Below, piece by piece: positions 41,041 to 50,549 of a stretch of DNA of 64,000 bases. Position 1 is the first letter of the stretch, and the number at the start of each line of letters is the position of its first letter. This DNA comes from Oscillospiraceae bacterium (GTDB taxonomy: Bacteria; Bacillota; Clostridia; Oscillospirales; Ruminococcaceae), in contig CP107208.1 in NCBI GenBank assembly GCA_025758045.1, positions 3,095,019 to 3,159,018 of the forward strand, given 5' to 3'. Below the pieces are notes generated by a model that was not told where the DNA came from, did no database searches, and saw only the letters and a list, made by a program, of their open reading frames with translations. A program made the translations under genes and the position numbers.

Positions 41041-42777
41041 TTAGTTTCTGATTCTGCCGAAGCAGTAAAAATGCTGTTGCCAGTAATTCGATTCGATAGA
41101 AGCGTAGGAAATGGGGTTTCCGCAGTGGATCATCATACCATTGCCAACATAGATACCAACGTGTGATGCACCGGAGGTATCATAAGTGCCTTGGAAGAAA
41201 ATCAAATCTCCCGGTTTGGCAGAGCTTTTCGGGATAATGTCGCATACGCCCATCAAACCGTTTGCGGTCAAACGACCAACACTCCAACCGTTTCCGCAGT
41301 GATTGATTACATAGGAAACAAATCCGGAGCAGTCAAAGGAGGTAGACGGGCTGCTGCCGCCCCACACATACGGGTATCCCAGATATTTTTCAGCTTCCCG
41401 AATCATATTGGCAAATCTTGTGTCTGTCAGCGCTTCGCCCGGAATATCATAATCGGTGTACTCGCCGCCAGGGGTGGCGTAAATGTCATTTCCGAAAATA
41501 TCCGGTCTGTTGCCCCTTGTCTGAAGCAAAATTCTATATCGCTCCATATCATCTTCCGACAAGCCGGAATTTGAAATCACACTGTTCAAGCCCTTATTTC
41601 TGAGCTTCACATTCAGAATATAATATTCGTAATCTTCTTCCTCTGTTGTTGTCTCTCCCGTTTCGGGATCAGTAGAAGATGTTGTTCGTGTACGAATCTC
41701 TACTACTTCCGTCAGGGTCAGCTCATATTGTTGCTCAAATAGCCATTGCAGGGTAGCCTGCACCTCATCTCTGGTGTAATCCTCAAACTTCACCGTCAAA
41801 TACGCCGCCAGCTCATAAGGATTGTGGTTGATTTCATCAAGGTCATACCGGTACTCGTCATATCCGCTATGAGTACGCTCGATATTATTGATTTTATTGC
41901 GGAGCGCAGCTTCCAAAGCCTTGTAATCATTGTCCGCACCAATAATATCTTCCTCTTTTGCAGTAAAAGAAGTTCCCAGAATGATCTGTGTGCCGCCTTG
42001 GAACATAGCCGAACAAGACGAGAACATCCCTGAGAGTATCATAAAAAGCAGTCCGGCAATCAAAACAAACAGAATCGTTTTAGAGTGTGTGGTGCAGAAC
42101 TCCGTTACTCTTTCTGTGATGTTCTTGGCTCCCTGAGCTGCTTTGCCCGTTGCCTTGCCTGCACCCTTAGATGCAGAAGCCGTTGTCGAAGCGGTATTCT
42201 TACCGGCTTTGGCGGCAGCATATTCTTTCTTGATTGCCCTTTTCTGTTGCCAACGGGAAAAGGGATTGGAACCGGCATCGGGGTTGTCCTTTTTGAACTT
42301 CTCATACAGGGCATTTACATTTGCTTTATCTGACTTCTCAACCAGCTTTTCCGCCTTGTCGTAGGCTTTCAGCTTGTGACTGTAAACGGCATGATCGACG
42401 GTATAGACAGTGGATTCAACAGCCTTGGTCGTTTCCTGCACAGCCTGAACGCCGATATTATCATCCTCATATTCTGACACCGCCCGATGTGCTTTGGATG
42501 TGAGCGTGACTGCGGCACCACGGCTTGCCATGTGCTTTGCCACAGATGGGCGCTCGATTTCCGTAAACTCCGCTTTTTCAAAACGGAGCTTTGCTTTACG
42601 GGAACCGGCTGCATCTGTTTCCAGCTTTAGCTTCGGCTTTGCCTTTTTAGAAGCCAATTTGTCTGCCGCTTTTTCAGCCCTATCAACCGCCTTATCTGCA
42701 CGGTCGGCAGCTTTCTTCACATGAGAATCTGCAAGGTCATCTTCGGTAAAACGGAGTCGTGTAGGTCTTTTCGCCAT
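41041..42777 (-). CDS. NlpC/P60 peptidoglycan hydrolase of the conjugation module (CD1108 type)
   Basis: 578 residues. A basic, Lys/Ala-rich cytoplasmic N-terminus (1-220) is followed by one membrane helix (about 228-246) and a linker domain. The C-terminal NlpC/P60 domain (about 455-578) has catalytic Cys483 in 'FDCSGF', His539 in 'ASHVGIY' and His551 in 'MIHCGNP'. It should cut the cell wall locally for the transfer channel. It is co-transcribed 3 bases after the VirB4 gene. Confidence 0.9.
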   Translation of the reverse strand: MAKRPTRLRFTEDDLADSHVKKAADRADKAVDRAEKAADKLASKKAKPKLKLETDAAGSRKAKLRFEKAEFTEIERPSVAKHMASRGAAVTLTSKAHRAVSEYEDDNIGVQAVQETTKAVESTVYTVDHAVYSHKLKAYDKAEKLVEKSDKANVNALYEKFKKDNPDAGSNPFSRWQQKRAIKKEYAAAKAGKNTASTTASASKGAGKATGKAAQGAKNITERVTEFCTTHSKTILFVLIAGLLFMILSGMFSSCSAMFQGGTQIILGTSFTAKEEDIIGADNDYKALEAALRNKINNIERTHSGYDEYRYDLDEINHNPYELAAYLTVKFEDYTRDEVQATLQWLFEQQYELTLTEVVEIRTRTTSSTDPETGETTTEEEDYEYYILNVKLRNKGLNSVISNSGLSEDDMERYRILLQTRGNRPDIFGNDIYATPGGEYTDYDIPGEALTDTRFANMIREAEKYLGYPYVWGGSSPSTSFDCSGFVSYVINHCGNGWSVGRLTANGLMGVCDIIPKSSAKPGDLIFFQGTYDTSGASHVGIYVGNGMMIHCGNPISYASIESNYWQQHFYCFGRIRN

Positions 42778-42780
42778 ACA

Positions 42781-45216
42781 TTACGCCTCCTTTTCCTGTG
42801 CCACCTCGTTTAACTTCGTGGTCATAATGCGATACAGTTCCAGATCTGTCGGGAATCGGTCAATGAACGGCAGAATCACATTGCCATAGAACAGAAGTCC
42901 TTCGCCCTCACCGGAGTTGGTTACATAGGACAGCTGATGCGGCGAAATGTTCAACCGCTGTGCCAGAATACTTCGGTCATCGCTTGCCTGATTCAGCATA
43001 TAGATGAAATCAGAGTTTTCGAGGATGTTGGCAATCTCCGGGGAACGAAGCAGGTCTTTGACATTCTGAGTAATACCGGTCGGCAAGCCGCCCCATTTAC
43101 GGAATCGCTTCCAGATTTCTACGGAATAGGTTGCCGTCTGTTCTTCCTTCAGAAGCAGATGGAACTCGTCAATATAATATCTGGTCGATTTACCGGCAGA
43201 ACGGTTGGCAGTTACACGCCCCCAGACCTGATCCTGAACGATCAGCATACCGATTTTTTTCAGCTGATTGCCCAGCTCCTTAATGTCGAAGCACACCAGA
43301 CGATTCTGAATATCCACATTGGTTCTGTTGTTAAACAGTTTCAGAGAACCCTTAACATAGATTTCCAAGGCGGTCGCTACATGGTGGGCTTCCTTTTCGT
43401 CCTGTTTCAGAAGGGCATCATACAAATCCTCAAGGATCGGCATATTCTCAGGGGCAGGATTGTCGAAATATCTCTGGTAAATCTGATGCACACAACGGTC
43501 GATAACCGTCTTTTCGATAGGCTGCAAGCCATCCTTACTGCCCATAATCAACTCACAGAGGGACAGGATAAAATCAGCTTTCAGTGCTACCGGGTTGTCA
43601 TCCTCAGAGTAGTTCAGGTTGATGTCCATAGGGTTGATATAGTTGGTACTGGAGGAGCTGATTTTTACCACCTGACCATTGAACTTGTGAACCAGAGCCG
43701 CATATTCCGCTTCGGGGTCGCAGATGATAATATCGTCATCCGTAACCAGGAACGCATTGGTGATTTCACGCTTTGCGGAAAAGGATTTACCGGAACCGGG
43801 AGTACCCAGAATCAGTCCGTTGGGGTTCTTGAGCTTCTTTCTGTCCACCATGATAAGGTTGTTCGACAGAGCATTCAGCCCGTAATAGAGCGTTTCTCCA
43901 CCATTCTGGAACAGCTCCTGCGTGGTGAAAGGCACAAAAATAGCCGTGGAACTGGTAGTCAGGCCACGACGAATCTCAATCAGGTTTTGTGCCAAAGGCA
44001 GGCTGCTCATCAGTCCGGATTCCTGCTGAAAATCCAAACGACGCAGATTGCAGTTATGCTTCTGGGCGATGCTCTGTGCCTGGAACACATTGTTCTCCAG
44101 TTCCTGCTCGGTGCGCCCGGTGTTCAGCACCAGAAATGTCACCATGAACATTCGCTCATTCTGGCTCTGCAATTCTTTCAGAAGTGACTTCGCATCTTTA
44201 CCATAGGTAGCAAGGTCAGATGGGATAATGTCCATGTCATAGCCAGAACGCACAGCCTTTTTCTGTTCCTCGATTTTGGAACGGTCAAGCTCGGTGATGA
44301 TTCTCTTGATGGTCTTAATCGCCGCAGTCTGGTCAACCGACTGGATGTGCATGGTCACGATCTGCGTGGATTCCATATCCAGAAAATCCGCCAGCATACG
44401 ATCAGACAGGTCTGATGCCGTAATTGCCAGATAAGACATCGAACCGAAGATACTGCCCATCTGGAAGGTGCGGTTGGTCTTAAAGGCAAACGCCGTCGGA
44501 GCAATGAAGTCCTTTACGGACAGCCCGGATTCCACAAGATACTTCCAATCGAAGAAGAACTTATCATTATCACCCATGTGGAACATAGAGTGCATCAGAT
44601 GCAGCCGCTCTTTGCCGTTCATGGTAGTGGCAATGACACCCAAACGCCGAAAGTTATTGAGCAGATCGTTTTCGATATGGTTGAGTCTCGGCTTTGCCTG
44701 CCGCATGGATTCGGCTTCAATGCCGAATGTCAGGTACTTGGTTTTGGTCAAGCCGTTGTTGCCCTGCGCCAACTGCTTTTTCAGCATCTGGCTATACTCG
44801 GCACGGACGGGATTGAAGCTGTCCTTCTTGAACGGGATACGGATACTCTTTTCAAAGCTTTCAGCATCGGTACTCAGGTTCATAAAGGAAAGCTCAAAGT
44901 GAATGGAGCTGTCAAAGAAATTCAGGAAACTGCACCACTCATCGAAGATGGCAGTCTTATCTTCCTGCTGTGCCAGCTGATAGTTGATGTCCTGAAACTG
45001 AATGGTCTTGGTGTAATAACTGTCAGTGACACGGCAGATGCCATCCGGGAACATTCTCTGAAAGGGAATGGACTGCTGTGCAGTCTGCGGAATACCGTTG
45101 TCCTTCTTTGCCCGTTCCACAACAGCTTTAATTTCTCGCTGCTGCTTCCGATTCAGATTTGCAGGCATTTTGATGTTTCTTGCCTGTGGCTTCTTTTTGA
45201 AAAACAATTCGTTCAA
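42781..45216 (-). CDS. VirB4-type conjugation ATPase
   Basis: 811 residues. The N-terminal half matches the TraE/VirB4 platform domain and the C-terminal half is a motor ATPase with Walker A GTPGSGKS at about 471-478 and Walker B near 'DIIICDPEAEYAAL' and 'RYYIDEFHLLL'. It powers the type IV secretion channel. Full length for the Tn1549/CTn group. It overlaps prgI by 89 bases in another frame, an unusually long but typical overlap for this module. Confidence 0.94.
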   Translation of the reverse strand: MNELFFKKKPQARNIKMPANLNRKQQREIKAVVERAKKDNGIPQTAQQSIPFQRMFPDGICRVTDSYYTKTIQFQDINYQLAQQEDKTAIFDEWCSFLNFFDSSIHFELSFMNLSTDAESFEKSIRIPFKKDSFNPVRAEYSQMLKKQLAQGNNGLTKTKYLTFGIEAESMRQAKPRLNHIENDLLNNFRRLGVIATTMNGKERLHLMHSMFHMGDNDKFFFDWKYLVESGLSVKDFIAPTAFAFKTNRTFQMGSIFGSMSYLAITASDLSDRMLADFLDMESTQIVTMHIQSVDQTAAIKTIKRIITELDRSKIEEQKKAVRSGYDMDIIPSDLATYGKDAKSLLKELQSQNERMFMVTFLVLNTGRTEQELENNVFQAQSIAQKHNCNLRRLDFQQESGLMSSLPLAQNLIEIRRGLTTSSTAIFVPFTTQELFQNGGETLYYGLNALSNNLIMVDRKKLKNPNGLILGTPGSGKSFSAKREITNAFLVTDDDIIICDPEAEYAALVHKFNGQVVKISSSSTNYINPMDINLNYSEDDNPVALKADFILSLCELIMGSKDGLQPIEKTVIDRCVHQIYQRYFDNPAPENMPILEDLYDALLKQDEKEAHHVATALEIYVKGSLKLFNNRTNVDIQNRLVCFDIKELGNQLKKIGMLIVQDQVWGRVTANRSAGKSTRYYIDEFHLLLKEEQTATYSVEIWKRFRKWGGLPTGITQNVKDLLRSPEIANILENSDFIYMLNQASDDRSILAQRLNISPHQLSYVTNSGEGEGLLFYGNVILPFIDRFPTDLELYRIMTTKLNEVAQEKEA

Positions 45217-45562
45217 CCTCCTTTTCCAGTTTGTACTGACGCATCAAAGCGTCATAATAGTTGTCCGTCTGATAAGGGCGAACCTTGGGACGAACGAATT
45301 TGGTCTGAATGAAGTGTTCTACAACCACTTCCAACGGCTGACTATCCTTTTCATACATTGCCAGAAAGAACAACGGTAACATGACGATCATCATGGACAG
45401 TGCTGCAAGGCTCACATTTCCGGTTGCTTTGACCAGAAAGAAAATCGGCACTCCGATGAGCGCCGCCGCACCAAAGCAAAGTAACTGCCGTTTCGTCAGA
45501 TTGAAGAACACTTTTGTTTTTACCCTCGTCAGGTCACGAGGTACGGGAATATACGCTGCCAA
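45128..45562 (-). CDS. PrgI-family membrane protein
   Basis: 144 residues with two membrane helices (about 30-48, 54-74). 'YIPVPRDLTRVKTKVFFNLT' is the standard PrgI start. The C-terminal part is basic ('KLEKEVERIVFQKEATGKK'). PrgI is a VirB3-like small subunit encoded just before VirB4 in Gram-positive type IV secretion loci. ATG at 45562 follows AAGGGAGGA. Confidence 0.9.
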   Translation of the reverse strand: MAAYIPVPRDLTRVKTKVFFNLTKRQLLCFGAAALIGVPIFFLVKATGNVSLAALSMMIVMLPLFFLAMYEKDSQPLEVVVEHFIQTKFVRPKVRPYQTDNYYDALMRQYKLEKEVERIVFQKEATGKKHQNACKSESEAAARN

Positions 45563-45579
45563 ACAATTTCCTCCTTCCC

Positions 45580-46446
45580 TTAGTGAGCGCTGAATACACC
45601 CTTCGCAAGCGAACCAGTCTTAAACAGGGTGAAGCACAAAAGGACGGTGTAGCCCATAACACCCCAGATAGAACCGATGATGTCATCACTGAATGCGATA
45701 GACTGAATCAGCACCGCATAAATGCCCACGCAGATCATAATCAGGAATCCCTGGAATCCGATTGCAAACAGCGAACGCAGATAATTCTGTCCGATATTGC
45801 TCTGTTCTCTGTTTCCAAAAGTGGAAAGCGGAATCGGGGCAAGGCTGACCATCAGATAAATTTCAATCATTCGACCGTAGACGATCACAAAGATGATGAT
45901 TGCCAAAGCGGACATCGTGACCTGCACGATAAAGGATTGCAGGAACAAGCCGAGCAAAGGACCCAAATCCATTGCCATCAGCGTTTCTTCCATTGTTTCC
46001 AATGCCGAAGCATCTATGGCAGTATTTCCGGATATGATACCGGCGCTTGCGTTTATAACGTGCTGTGTCACATCAAACACAGCCATCGTGATATTGAATG
46101 TGTTTGTGATTAACATGACCGCAACAAAAGTCTTGAACACCCATTTGAAGAAGATCCAGGTTTCAAAATTTGCCAGATTGTTGTGGTCAATAATCATCTG
46201 AATTAGCTCATAACAGGCAATGAAGGTCAGAATCAAGCCTGCGATTGGGATAATCACTGACTCGGAGATGTTTCGTACCATGGCAAAGACACCCGGCGAA
46301 AAATTCGCCGGGGTCATGCCAACGGAGGTTGCTATCTCGCCAACCTGGTTGTTGACGGACTCAAACATCCCCGACAGATTTCCCATAATAGCTGAAACGA
46401 GCATTTCTTTCAGCCAGTCTGTGATCTGTTGGAGTATGCTGTCCAA
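45580..46446 (-). CDS. VirB6/TrbL-like conjugation membrane protein
   Basis: 288 residues, about seven membrane helices. The start 'ILQQITDWLKEMLVSAIMG' and the central 'ASALETMEETLMAMDLGPLL' are shared with the VirB6-like protein of Tn1549/CTn elements. It forms the inner-membrane part of the DNA channel. The gene follows the maff2 remnant by 25 bases, in the usual order maff2-virB6-prgI-virB4. Confidence 0.87.
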   Translation of the reverse strand: MDSILQQITDWLKEMLVSAIMGNLSGMFESVNNQVGEIATSVGMTPANFSPGVFAMVRNISESVIIPIAGLILTFIACYELIQMIIDHNNLANFETWIFFKWVFKTFVAVMLITNTFNITMAVFDVTQHVINASAGIISGNTAIDASALETMEETLMAMDLGPLLGLFLQSFIVQVTMSALAIIIFVIVYGRMIEIYLMVSLAPIPLSTFGNREQSNIGQNYLRSLFAIGFQGFLIMICVGIYAVLIQSIAFSDDIIGSIWGVMGYTVLLCFTLFKTGSLAKGVFSAH

Positions 46447-46471
46447 AGGCGATTACCTCCTTGTTTTGTGA

Positions 46472-46564
46472 TTAACCGAACAGTCCGGAGAGCAGAGGTA
46501 CAAGGGTGGTGCCGATGAGGGCAACACCGCCGCCAGCCATGAGCTGCTTCATGCCCTGGGACTT
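46472..46564 (-). pseudogene. C-terminal remnant of maff2, interrupted by an insertion
   Basis: 30 codons read KSQGMKQLMAGGGVALIGTT and on to 'LVPLLSGLFG' plus stop, the exact C-terminus of Maff2 membrane proteins that precede the VirB6-like gene in these modules. The expected first ~40 residues are missing; at 46565 the sequence changes to the recombinase-bearing insertion. Either the VirB6 gene has lost part of its normal transcript or it now depends on promoters in the insertion. Confidence 0.85.
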
Positions 46565-46654
46565 TACTGATGTGCGATAAAGAAGTAATAGAAGTGTAAA
46601 AAATTTTGCCGTTCCTATCCGGCACTTAGCTCTTGTGTCGGATAGGTCGGGCGG

Positions 46655-48265
46655 TTATTCGGGCAAGTCCACCTTGCCAACAAAAGAATAATAAATCTCA
46701 ATGTCCTGTCTGCGGGTCTTGTTCTCGTCATAGCTGCACTCATGTACAACGATTTTCTCTACAAACTCCCGCAGCAGAGTAGGGGTAAGTTCTTCAAAGC
46801 TGGTATGCCGCCGAACAACATTCATAAACTTTTCTGCGTTCACGGTGGCTTCCTGTGCTTTGGAAAGCTCCGCTTGGATAGCGGCGGCTTTTTCTTTCAG
46901 TTCCCGTTGCTCTGCTTCATAGTCTGCCGACAGCTCTGTGAAACGCTCGTCTGATATGCGCCCGGTCACGCTGTCCTCATACAGCCGCTTGAAGATAGCG
47001 GATAACTCGGCTATGCGTTTCTCGGCGGCTTCCAGTTCCTTTTTCTTGGCGGCGTTCCTGCGCTTGCCCCCGTCCTCGTTCTGCTCAATCAAGAGCTTTA
47101 TAAACCGGGCTTCATGCTTTGCCGCATAGCTGGTCACTTTCCGCAGATTGGATAGTACACCAGCGGTCAAGAGGTCGGTGCGGATAAAGTGCGCTGTACA
47201 GTCATGGGTGCGTTTCTTGTAGTTGCCGCAGATATAACAGTCCTGCTTGCGCTTGTCCGTCTGGTATCGCTGCTGATACATCACACTGCCGCAGTCTGCA
47301 CAGAACAGTATGCCGGAGAACAAGCCCACTTCATCATAGCGGTTGGGGCGTTTGCGCTGCTTGCGAAGCTCCTGCACCCGTTCCCATGTTTGGGTGTCTA
47401 TGATAGGCTCGTGGTGGTTCTCGAATATCGCTTGCTTTTCCTCCGGGTTTTCTACGCTGTGCTTGACTTTATAAGAGAGTTTTTCCGTCTTGAAGTTTAC
47501 CAGGCAGCCCGTGTATTCCCGGTTTTCAAGGATATGCACAACGGTATTGGTTGCCCACTTGCACTCATAGCCGGGGTGGTAGCGGCGAGTGCTGCCCGTC
47601 CTGCGGTATTCCAGCGTCCCCGGCGTGGGGATTTGCTGCTCTGTGAGCATACGGGCTATCTTGGTCGGACCATTCCCGGCAAGGCAGAAATTGTATATCT
47701 GCTTGACTACGGGTGCAGCTTCCTCGTCAATGATGAAATTTTCGTCCTCGTCCATGAGGTAGCCATACACAGGCTTGCTTGTGATAGGCTTGCCACTCAT
47801 GCCTTTTGAGCGTTTCACTGCTTTGATTTTCTTGCTCGTATCTCTCACCAGCCATTCGTTAAAGATATTCCGCAGCGGGGCAAAATCATTGTCGCCCTGT
47901 GCGCTGTCCACTCCGTCATTGATAGCGATGAAGCGGACACCTTTCTGTGGGAAAATCATTTCCGTGTACATTCCCACTTGCAGGTAGTTTCGCCCTAACC
48001 TCGACATATCCTTTACGATAACTGTCCCGACTTTTCCGGCTTCAATGTCCGCAAGCATGGCTTGAAAACCGGGTCTTTGAAAGTTCGCACCAGAATAACC
48101 GTCGTCCGTGTACCAGCGCAGATTGGAAAAGCCGTTCTGCTTTGCATAGGTTTCAAGGATACGCTTCTGATTGGAAATGGAATTGCTCTCGCCTTGCAGC
48201 TCGTCCTCATGGGAAAGTCTTGGGTAAAGGGCGGTAATTGGTTGTTGGTTGGTCTGTCTTAACAT
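46655..48265 (-). CDS. large serine recombinase
   Basis: 536 residues. Resolvase domain with catalytic Ser18 in 'LYPRLSHEDE' and 'VKDMSRLGRNYL'. Recombinase domain about 165-280. Zinc ribbon with cysteines in 'LFCADCGSVMYQ' and 'CYICGNYKKRTHDC'. A coiled-coil region (about 395-470) and a DUF4368-like tail follow. It belongs to the TndX/TnpX group that excises and inserts elements, usually at GA dinucleotides. It is the gene nearest the maff2 junction, as expected for the end of such an element. Confidence 0.93.
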   Translation of the reverse strand: MLRQTNQQPITALYPRLSHEDELQGESNSISNQKRILETYAKQNGFSNLRWYTDDGYSGANFQRPGFQAMLADIEAGKVGTVIVKDMSRLGRNYLQVGMYTEMIFPQKGVRFIAINDGVDSAQGDNDFAPLRNIFNEWLVRDTSKKIKAVKRSKGMSGKPITSKPVYGYLMDEDENFIIDEEAAPVVKQIYNFCLAGNGPTKIARMLTEQQIPTPGTLEYRRTGSTRRYHPGYECKWATNTVVHILENREYTGCLVNFKTEKLSYKVKHSVENPEEKQAIFENHHEPIIDTQTWERVQELRKQRKRPNRYDEVGLFSGILFCADCGSVMYQQRYQTDKRKQDCYICGNYKKRTHDCTAHFIRTDLLTAGVLSNLRKVTSYAAKHEARFIKLLIEQNEDGGKRRNAAKKKELEAAEKRIAELSAIFKRLYEDSVTGRISDERFTELSADYEAEQRELKEKAAAIQAELSKAQEATVNAEKFMNVVRRHTSFEELTPTLLREFVEKIVVHECSYDENKTRRQDIEIYYSFVGKVDLPE

Positions 48266-48281
48266 AAAATCCTCCGTTTCC

Positions 48282-48334
48282 GACAGCCAGCCCCACTATT
48301 CCGTACCTTGATTGTACCACATGGGGCGGCTGTC
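48282..48334 (-). promoter_or_regulatory. recombinase promoter inside an inverted repeat
   Basis: GACAGCCAGCCCCA (48282-48295) and TGGGGCGGCTGTC (48322-48334) flank an extended -10 TGGTACAAT (hexamer 48311-48316, minus strand). One unpaired base in the arms. It may be an operator or part of a recombination site. Confidence 0.6.
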
Positions 48335-48376
48335 TGTATAGCGGCAAAAGCGTCAAATCTGCTTCTTTATGGTCGG

Positions 48377-48565
48377 TCAAATCGCCGTTTTTTGTGTAGT
48401 AGCTTCCGCTTCCAGCACTTTCATCATCTTGTCGGCTGCGGTGTCGGTTGCGCCCTGCTTGAAGAAGCCGGAAACGGTAAGGACGGAGTTGCCCATGCGG
48501 ATTTCCGTTACACAGTCCGGGCGGCGGTCTGTTTTGGTGGTGCTTGTCTGTTTGGTTTCTGTCAT
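48377..48565 (-). CDS. TnpW family transposon-encoded protein
   Basis: 62 residues. The core 'CVTEIRMGNSVLTVSGFFKQ' and the C-terminal 'DTAADKMMKVLEAEA' are diagnostic for TnpW, a small protein always found between the recombinase and the DnaC-like gene of Tn4451-type elements. The start at 48565 has GGAGAG upstream. It overlaps the ATPase stop by 4 bases. Function unknown. Confidence 0.88.
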   Translation of the reverse strand: MTETKQTSTTKTDRRPDCVTEIRMGNSVLTVSGFFKQGATDTAADKMMKVLEAEATTQKTAI

Positions 48566-49419
48566 AGGCTCTCCTTTCGCTGCTTCATCAGTTGCTTTAA
48601 TCGTTCCAGCTTTTCCTGTGCGGTTTCCTTTCGGAAGTTGCTGCCCGTGAAGCGGACGGGGGCGCACATGGAAGTCAGCCTGTCATAGATACGGGCGTGG
48701 GGCGTGTCCTGCGGGTGCTGCAATTCCTCCAGCGTGAGGTTGGTCGTGGCGATCAGCGGCTTGCCGCTTCGGTAACGGCTGTCAATCACGCTATAAACCT
48801 GTTCCAGCCCGTATTCTGTCCCTCGCTCCATACCGAAATCATCAAGTATCAGCAGGGGGTAGCTGCAAAGGCGGGAATTATACTCATTCCTGCCCTCAAA
48901 GCTGGCGGCAAGGTCATTGAGTATTGTTGCAAAGTTTGTCATGCAGACGGCAACCTCTTTCTCCATAAGGGCGTTGGCGATACAGGCGGCAAGGTAGCTT
49001 TTTCCTGTCCCCACGCCGCCCCAGAACAGGTAGCCGATATTTTCAGCCTGCATGGTTTCCCAGCTCTCCACATAAAAACGGGCGGTTGCGGTCTGCGGGT
49101 TTCTGCCGTTGTCATGCTCAAATGTCCAGTTCCGCATAGCAGGGTCGGTAAAGCCCCGGCGTTTCAAGTCCTCCACTGTTTCAAGGTGCTTCTGTCGGCT
49201 TTCAGCGGCTTCCCGTTTTTCACGGGCTGCCCGCTGGCAGTCGCACTCTGTCGGGTGTCGGTCATGCCCTAACCATTGGGCGGTTTCTTTTGAAAAATAG
49301 GCTTCTTTTGGCGTATGGCACTTGCCGCAGTATAAAAGCCCGTCCTCGCCTGTGTAGTCCTCCGCTTCGGCGGTAGTGGCTGTAATGTCCGTAATCATAG
49401 CTTCAATCTCGTTTTTCAT
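48562..49419 (-). CDS. DnaC/IstB-like ATP-binding replication protein
   Basis: 285 residues. A four-cysteine N-terminal zinc-binding stretch ('LLYCGKCHTPKE', 'TECDCQ') is followed by an AAA+ core: 'GGVGTGKSYLAACI' (Walker A), 'LLILDDFGME' (Walker B) and 'IATTNLTLEEL' (sensor 1). Similar to DnaC/DnaI helicase loaders. Starts 4 bases inside the upstream replisome-organizer gene, so the two form a replication pair that could load host helicase on the element. Confidence 0.9.
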   Translation of the reverse strand: MKNEIEAMITDITATTAEAEDYTGEDGLLYCGKCHTPKEAYFSKETAQWLGHDRHPTECDCQRAAREKREAAESRQKHLETVEDLKRRGFTDPAMRNWTFEHDNGRNPQTATARFYVESWETMQAENIGYLFWGGVGTGKSYLAACIANALMEKEVAVCMTNFATILNDLAASFEGRNEYNSRLCSYPLLILDDFGMERGTEYGLEQVYSVIDSRYRSGKPLIATTNLTLEELQHPQDTPHARIYDRLTSMCAPVRFTGSNFRKETAQEKLERLKQLMKQRKESL

Positions 49420-50162
49420 AAGCTCTCGCCCTCCTTGCATGAATAATCGGGTATGCCCTGTTTCGGGGCAGCCTTGCCTTTGGCAGCGTCCTCCTGCGCC
49501 CACTTGTAAATGGTGGCTGCATGGCTGTGGTACTGCTTCCCGGTGGAAGCGATATGGCAGGAAAGCCGGTCAATATAATACTCCCATTTGTCGGGCAGTT
49601 CCGCTTTCAGCTCGTCCAGTTCCGTATCGGAAAGAAAAACATTGTTGTATCTGCCATAAGCGGCGGGGGCTTGTCCCGTTTCTAACTCTCTCTCTTTTTC
49701 TATCTCTATATCTATCTCTTTCTTTATCTCTATCTCTGGTGGACGAATGTCGGACAAATGTCCGCCGTTTGTCCGGGGTGGTGGCAAAGCCTTGTTTGCA
49801 AGCCTTGCCGCCCGTTTTCGCTCGGCTTCGGTAGAGGACTGTCCTATCATCAACTCAATGTCGGTCATATAGAAAGCCCCGCTGTCAAGCTGCTCCACAA
49901 GCCCCAACTGCCGGAAAATCTCCAAAGCCCTCTCAACCGTTCCTATCTGGTGGCGGGTCAGTGTCGCTATCATCTGCGCTGTGTAGGGGATATGCTCGTC
50001 AAGCTGCAATTTACCGCCGTTTTTCAGCGATTTTAAGTACAGCTTCAAGAGGATATTGGAGTATAAAATCCCGTCTTTCATATCTTCCAGCAGCACAATG
50101 GAGTCGCTGTCAAAAAAGTTCTCTTTCAGCTTGAGGTAGTAATACTTGCGGTTATCTGCCAT
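49416..50162 (-). CDS. phage replisome organizer N-terminal domain protein (replication initiator)
   Basis: 248 residues. N-terminal winged helix (1-115: 'NRKYYYLKLKENFFDSD', 'LTRHQIGTVERALEIFRQLG'), a low-complexity acidic/basic hinge ('IEIKKEIDIEIEKERELE', encoded by a tct-rich tract near 49680-49740), and a C-terminal segment 'YYIDRLSCHIASTGKQYHSH'. Initiator-type proteins of this family bind an origin and recruit the DnaC-like partner. AAGGAGGACAG precedes ATG at 50162. Confidence 0.87.
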   Translation of the reverse strand: MADNRKYYYLKLKENFFDSDSIVLLEDMKDGILYSNILLKLYLKSLKNGGKLQLDEHIPYTAQMIATLTRHQIGTVERALEIFRQLGLVEQLDSGAFYMTDIELMIGQSSTEAERKRAARLANKALPPPRTNGGHLSDIRPPEIEIKKEIDIEIEKERELETGQAPAAYGRYNNVFLSDTELDELKAELPDKWEYYIDRLSCHIASTGKQYHSHAATIYKWAQEDAAKGKAAPKQGIPDYSCKEGESL

Positions 50163-50364
50163 TGTCACTGTCCTCCTTTTTCCGGCGTTTGGAGTAGTAG
50201 TGGGGGCAGAGTATGATAATCGCCCGGAAGCTCTGCTTGCAGCTATGGGTACAGCCCCGGCAGAGGTCATTGTATGTGATACGGTCGCAGGTGGAATTCC
50301 CGACTTTCACTTGCCGCAGGAAAAAAGACCATTCCAGCCGCCGTTTCTTGCTCATTCTTGGCAT
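50152..50364 (-). CDS. small Cys-rich conserved element protein
   Basis: 70 residues. 'MSKKRRLEWSFFL' start, then cysteines in 'STCDRITYNDLCRGCTHSCK' and one near residue 53, which could form a zinc knuckle; basic tail. It overlaps the initiator gene by 11 bases. Frequently seen in this position on such elements, no known function. Confidence 0.6.
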   Translation of the reverse strand: MPRMSKKRRLEWSFFLRQVKVGNSTCDRITYNDLCRGCTHSCKQSFRAIIILCPHYYSKRRKKEDSDNGR

Positions 50365-50549
50365 GGGTGCGCTCCTTTCTGCCGTTTCCGCTGGTGTGGC
50401 GGTATCGGCGGTAATTCTGTATCATCTCGGTATCATTTTCGGGGTTTTTCTGCCCTATAAGCCCGTTAAAAAATCCTTTGGTATTTGCGGATAGGGTACG
50501 GGGCAGCCCCCTTGTTCTGTATAGGTTCGGGTACATTTTGGGGCGGTTT

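Noticed and set aside
49680..49745. tct/tat-rich tract as a possible tandem repeat or phase-variable site
   Set aside because: It encodes the charged hinge of the initiator (repeated Ile/Glu/Lys codons); unit lengths are irregular. Slippage is possible but not supported.
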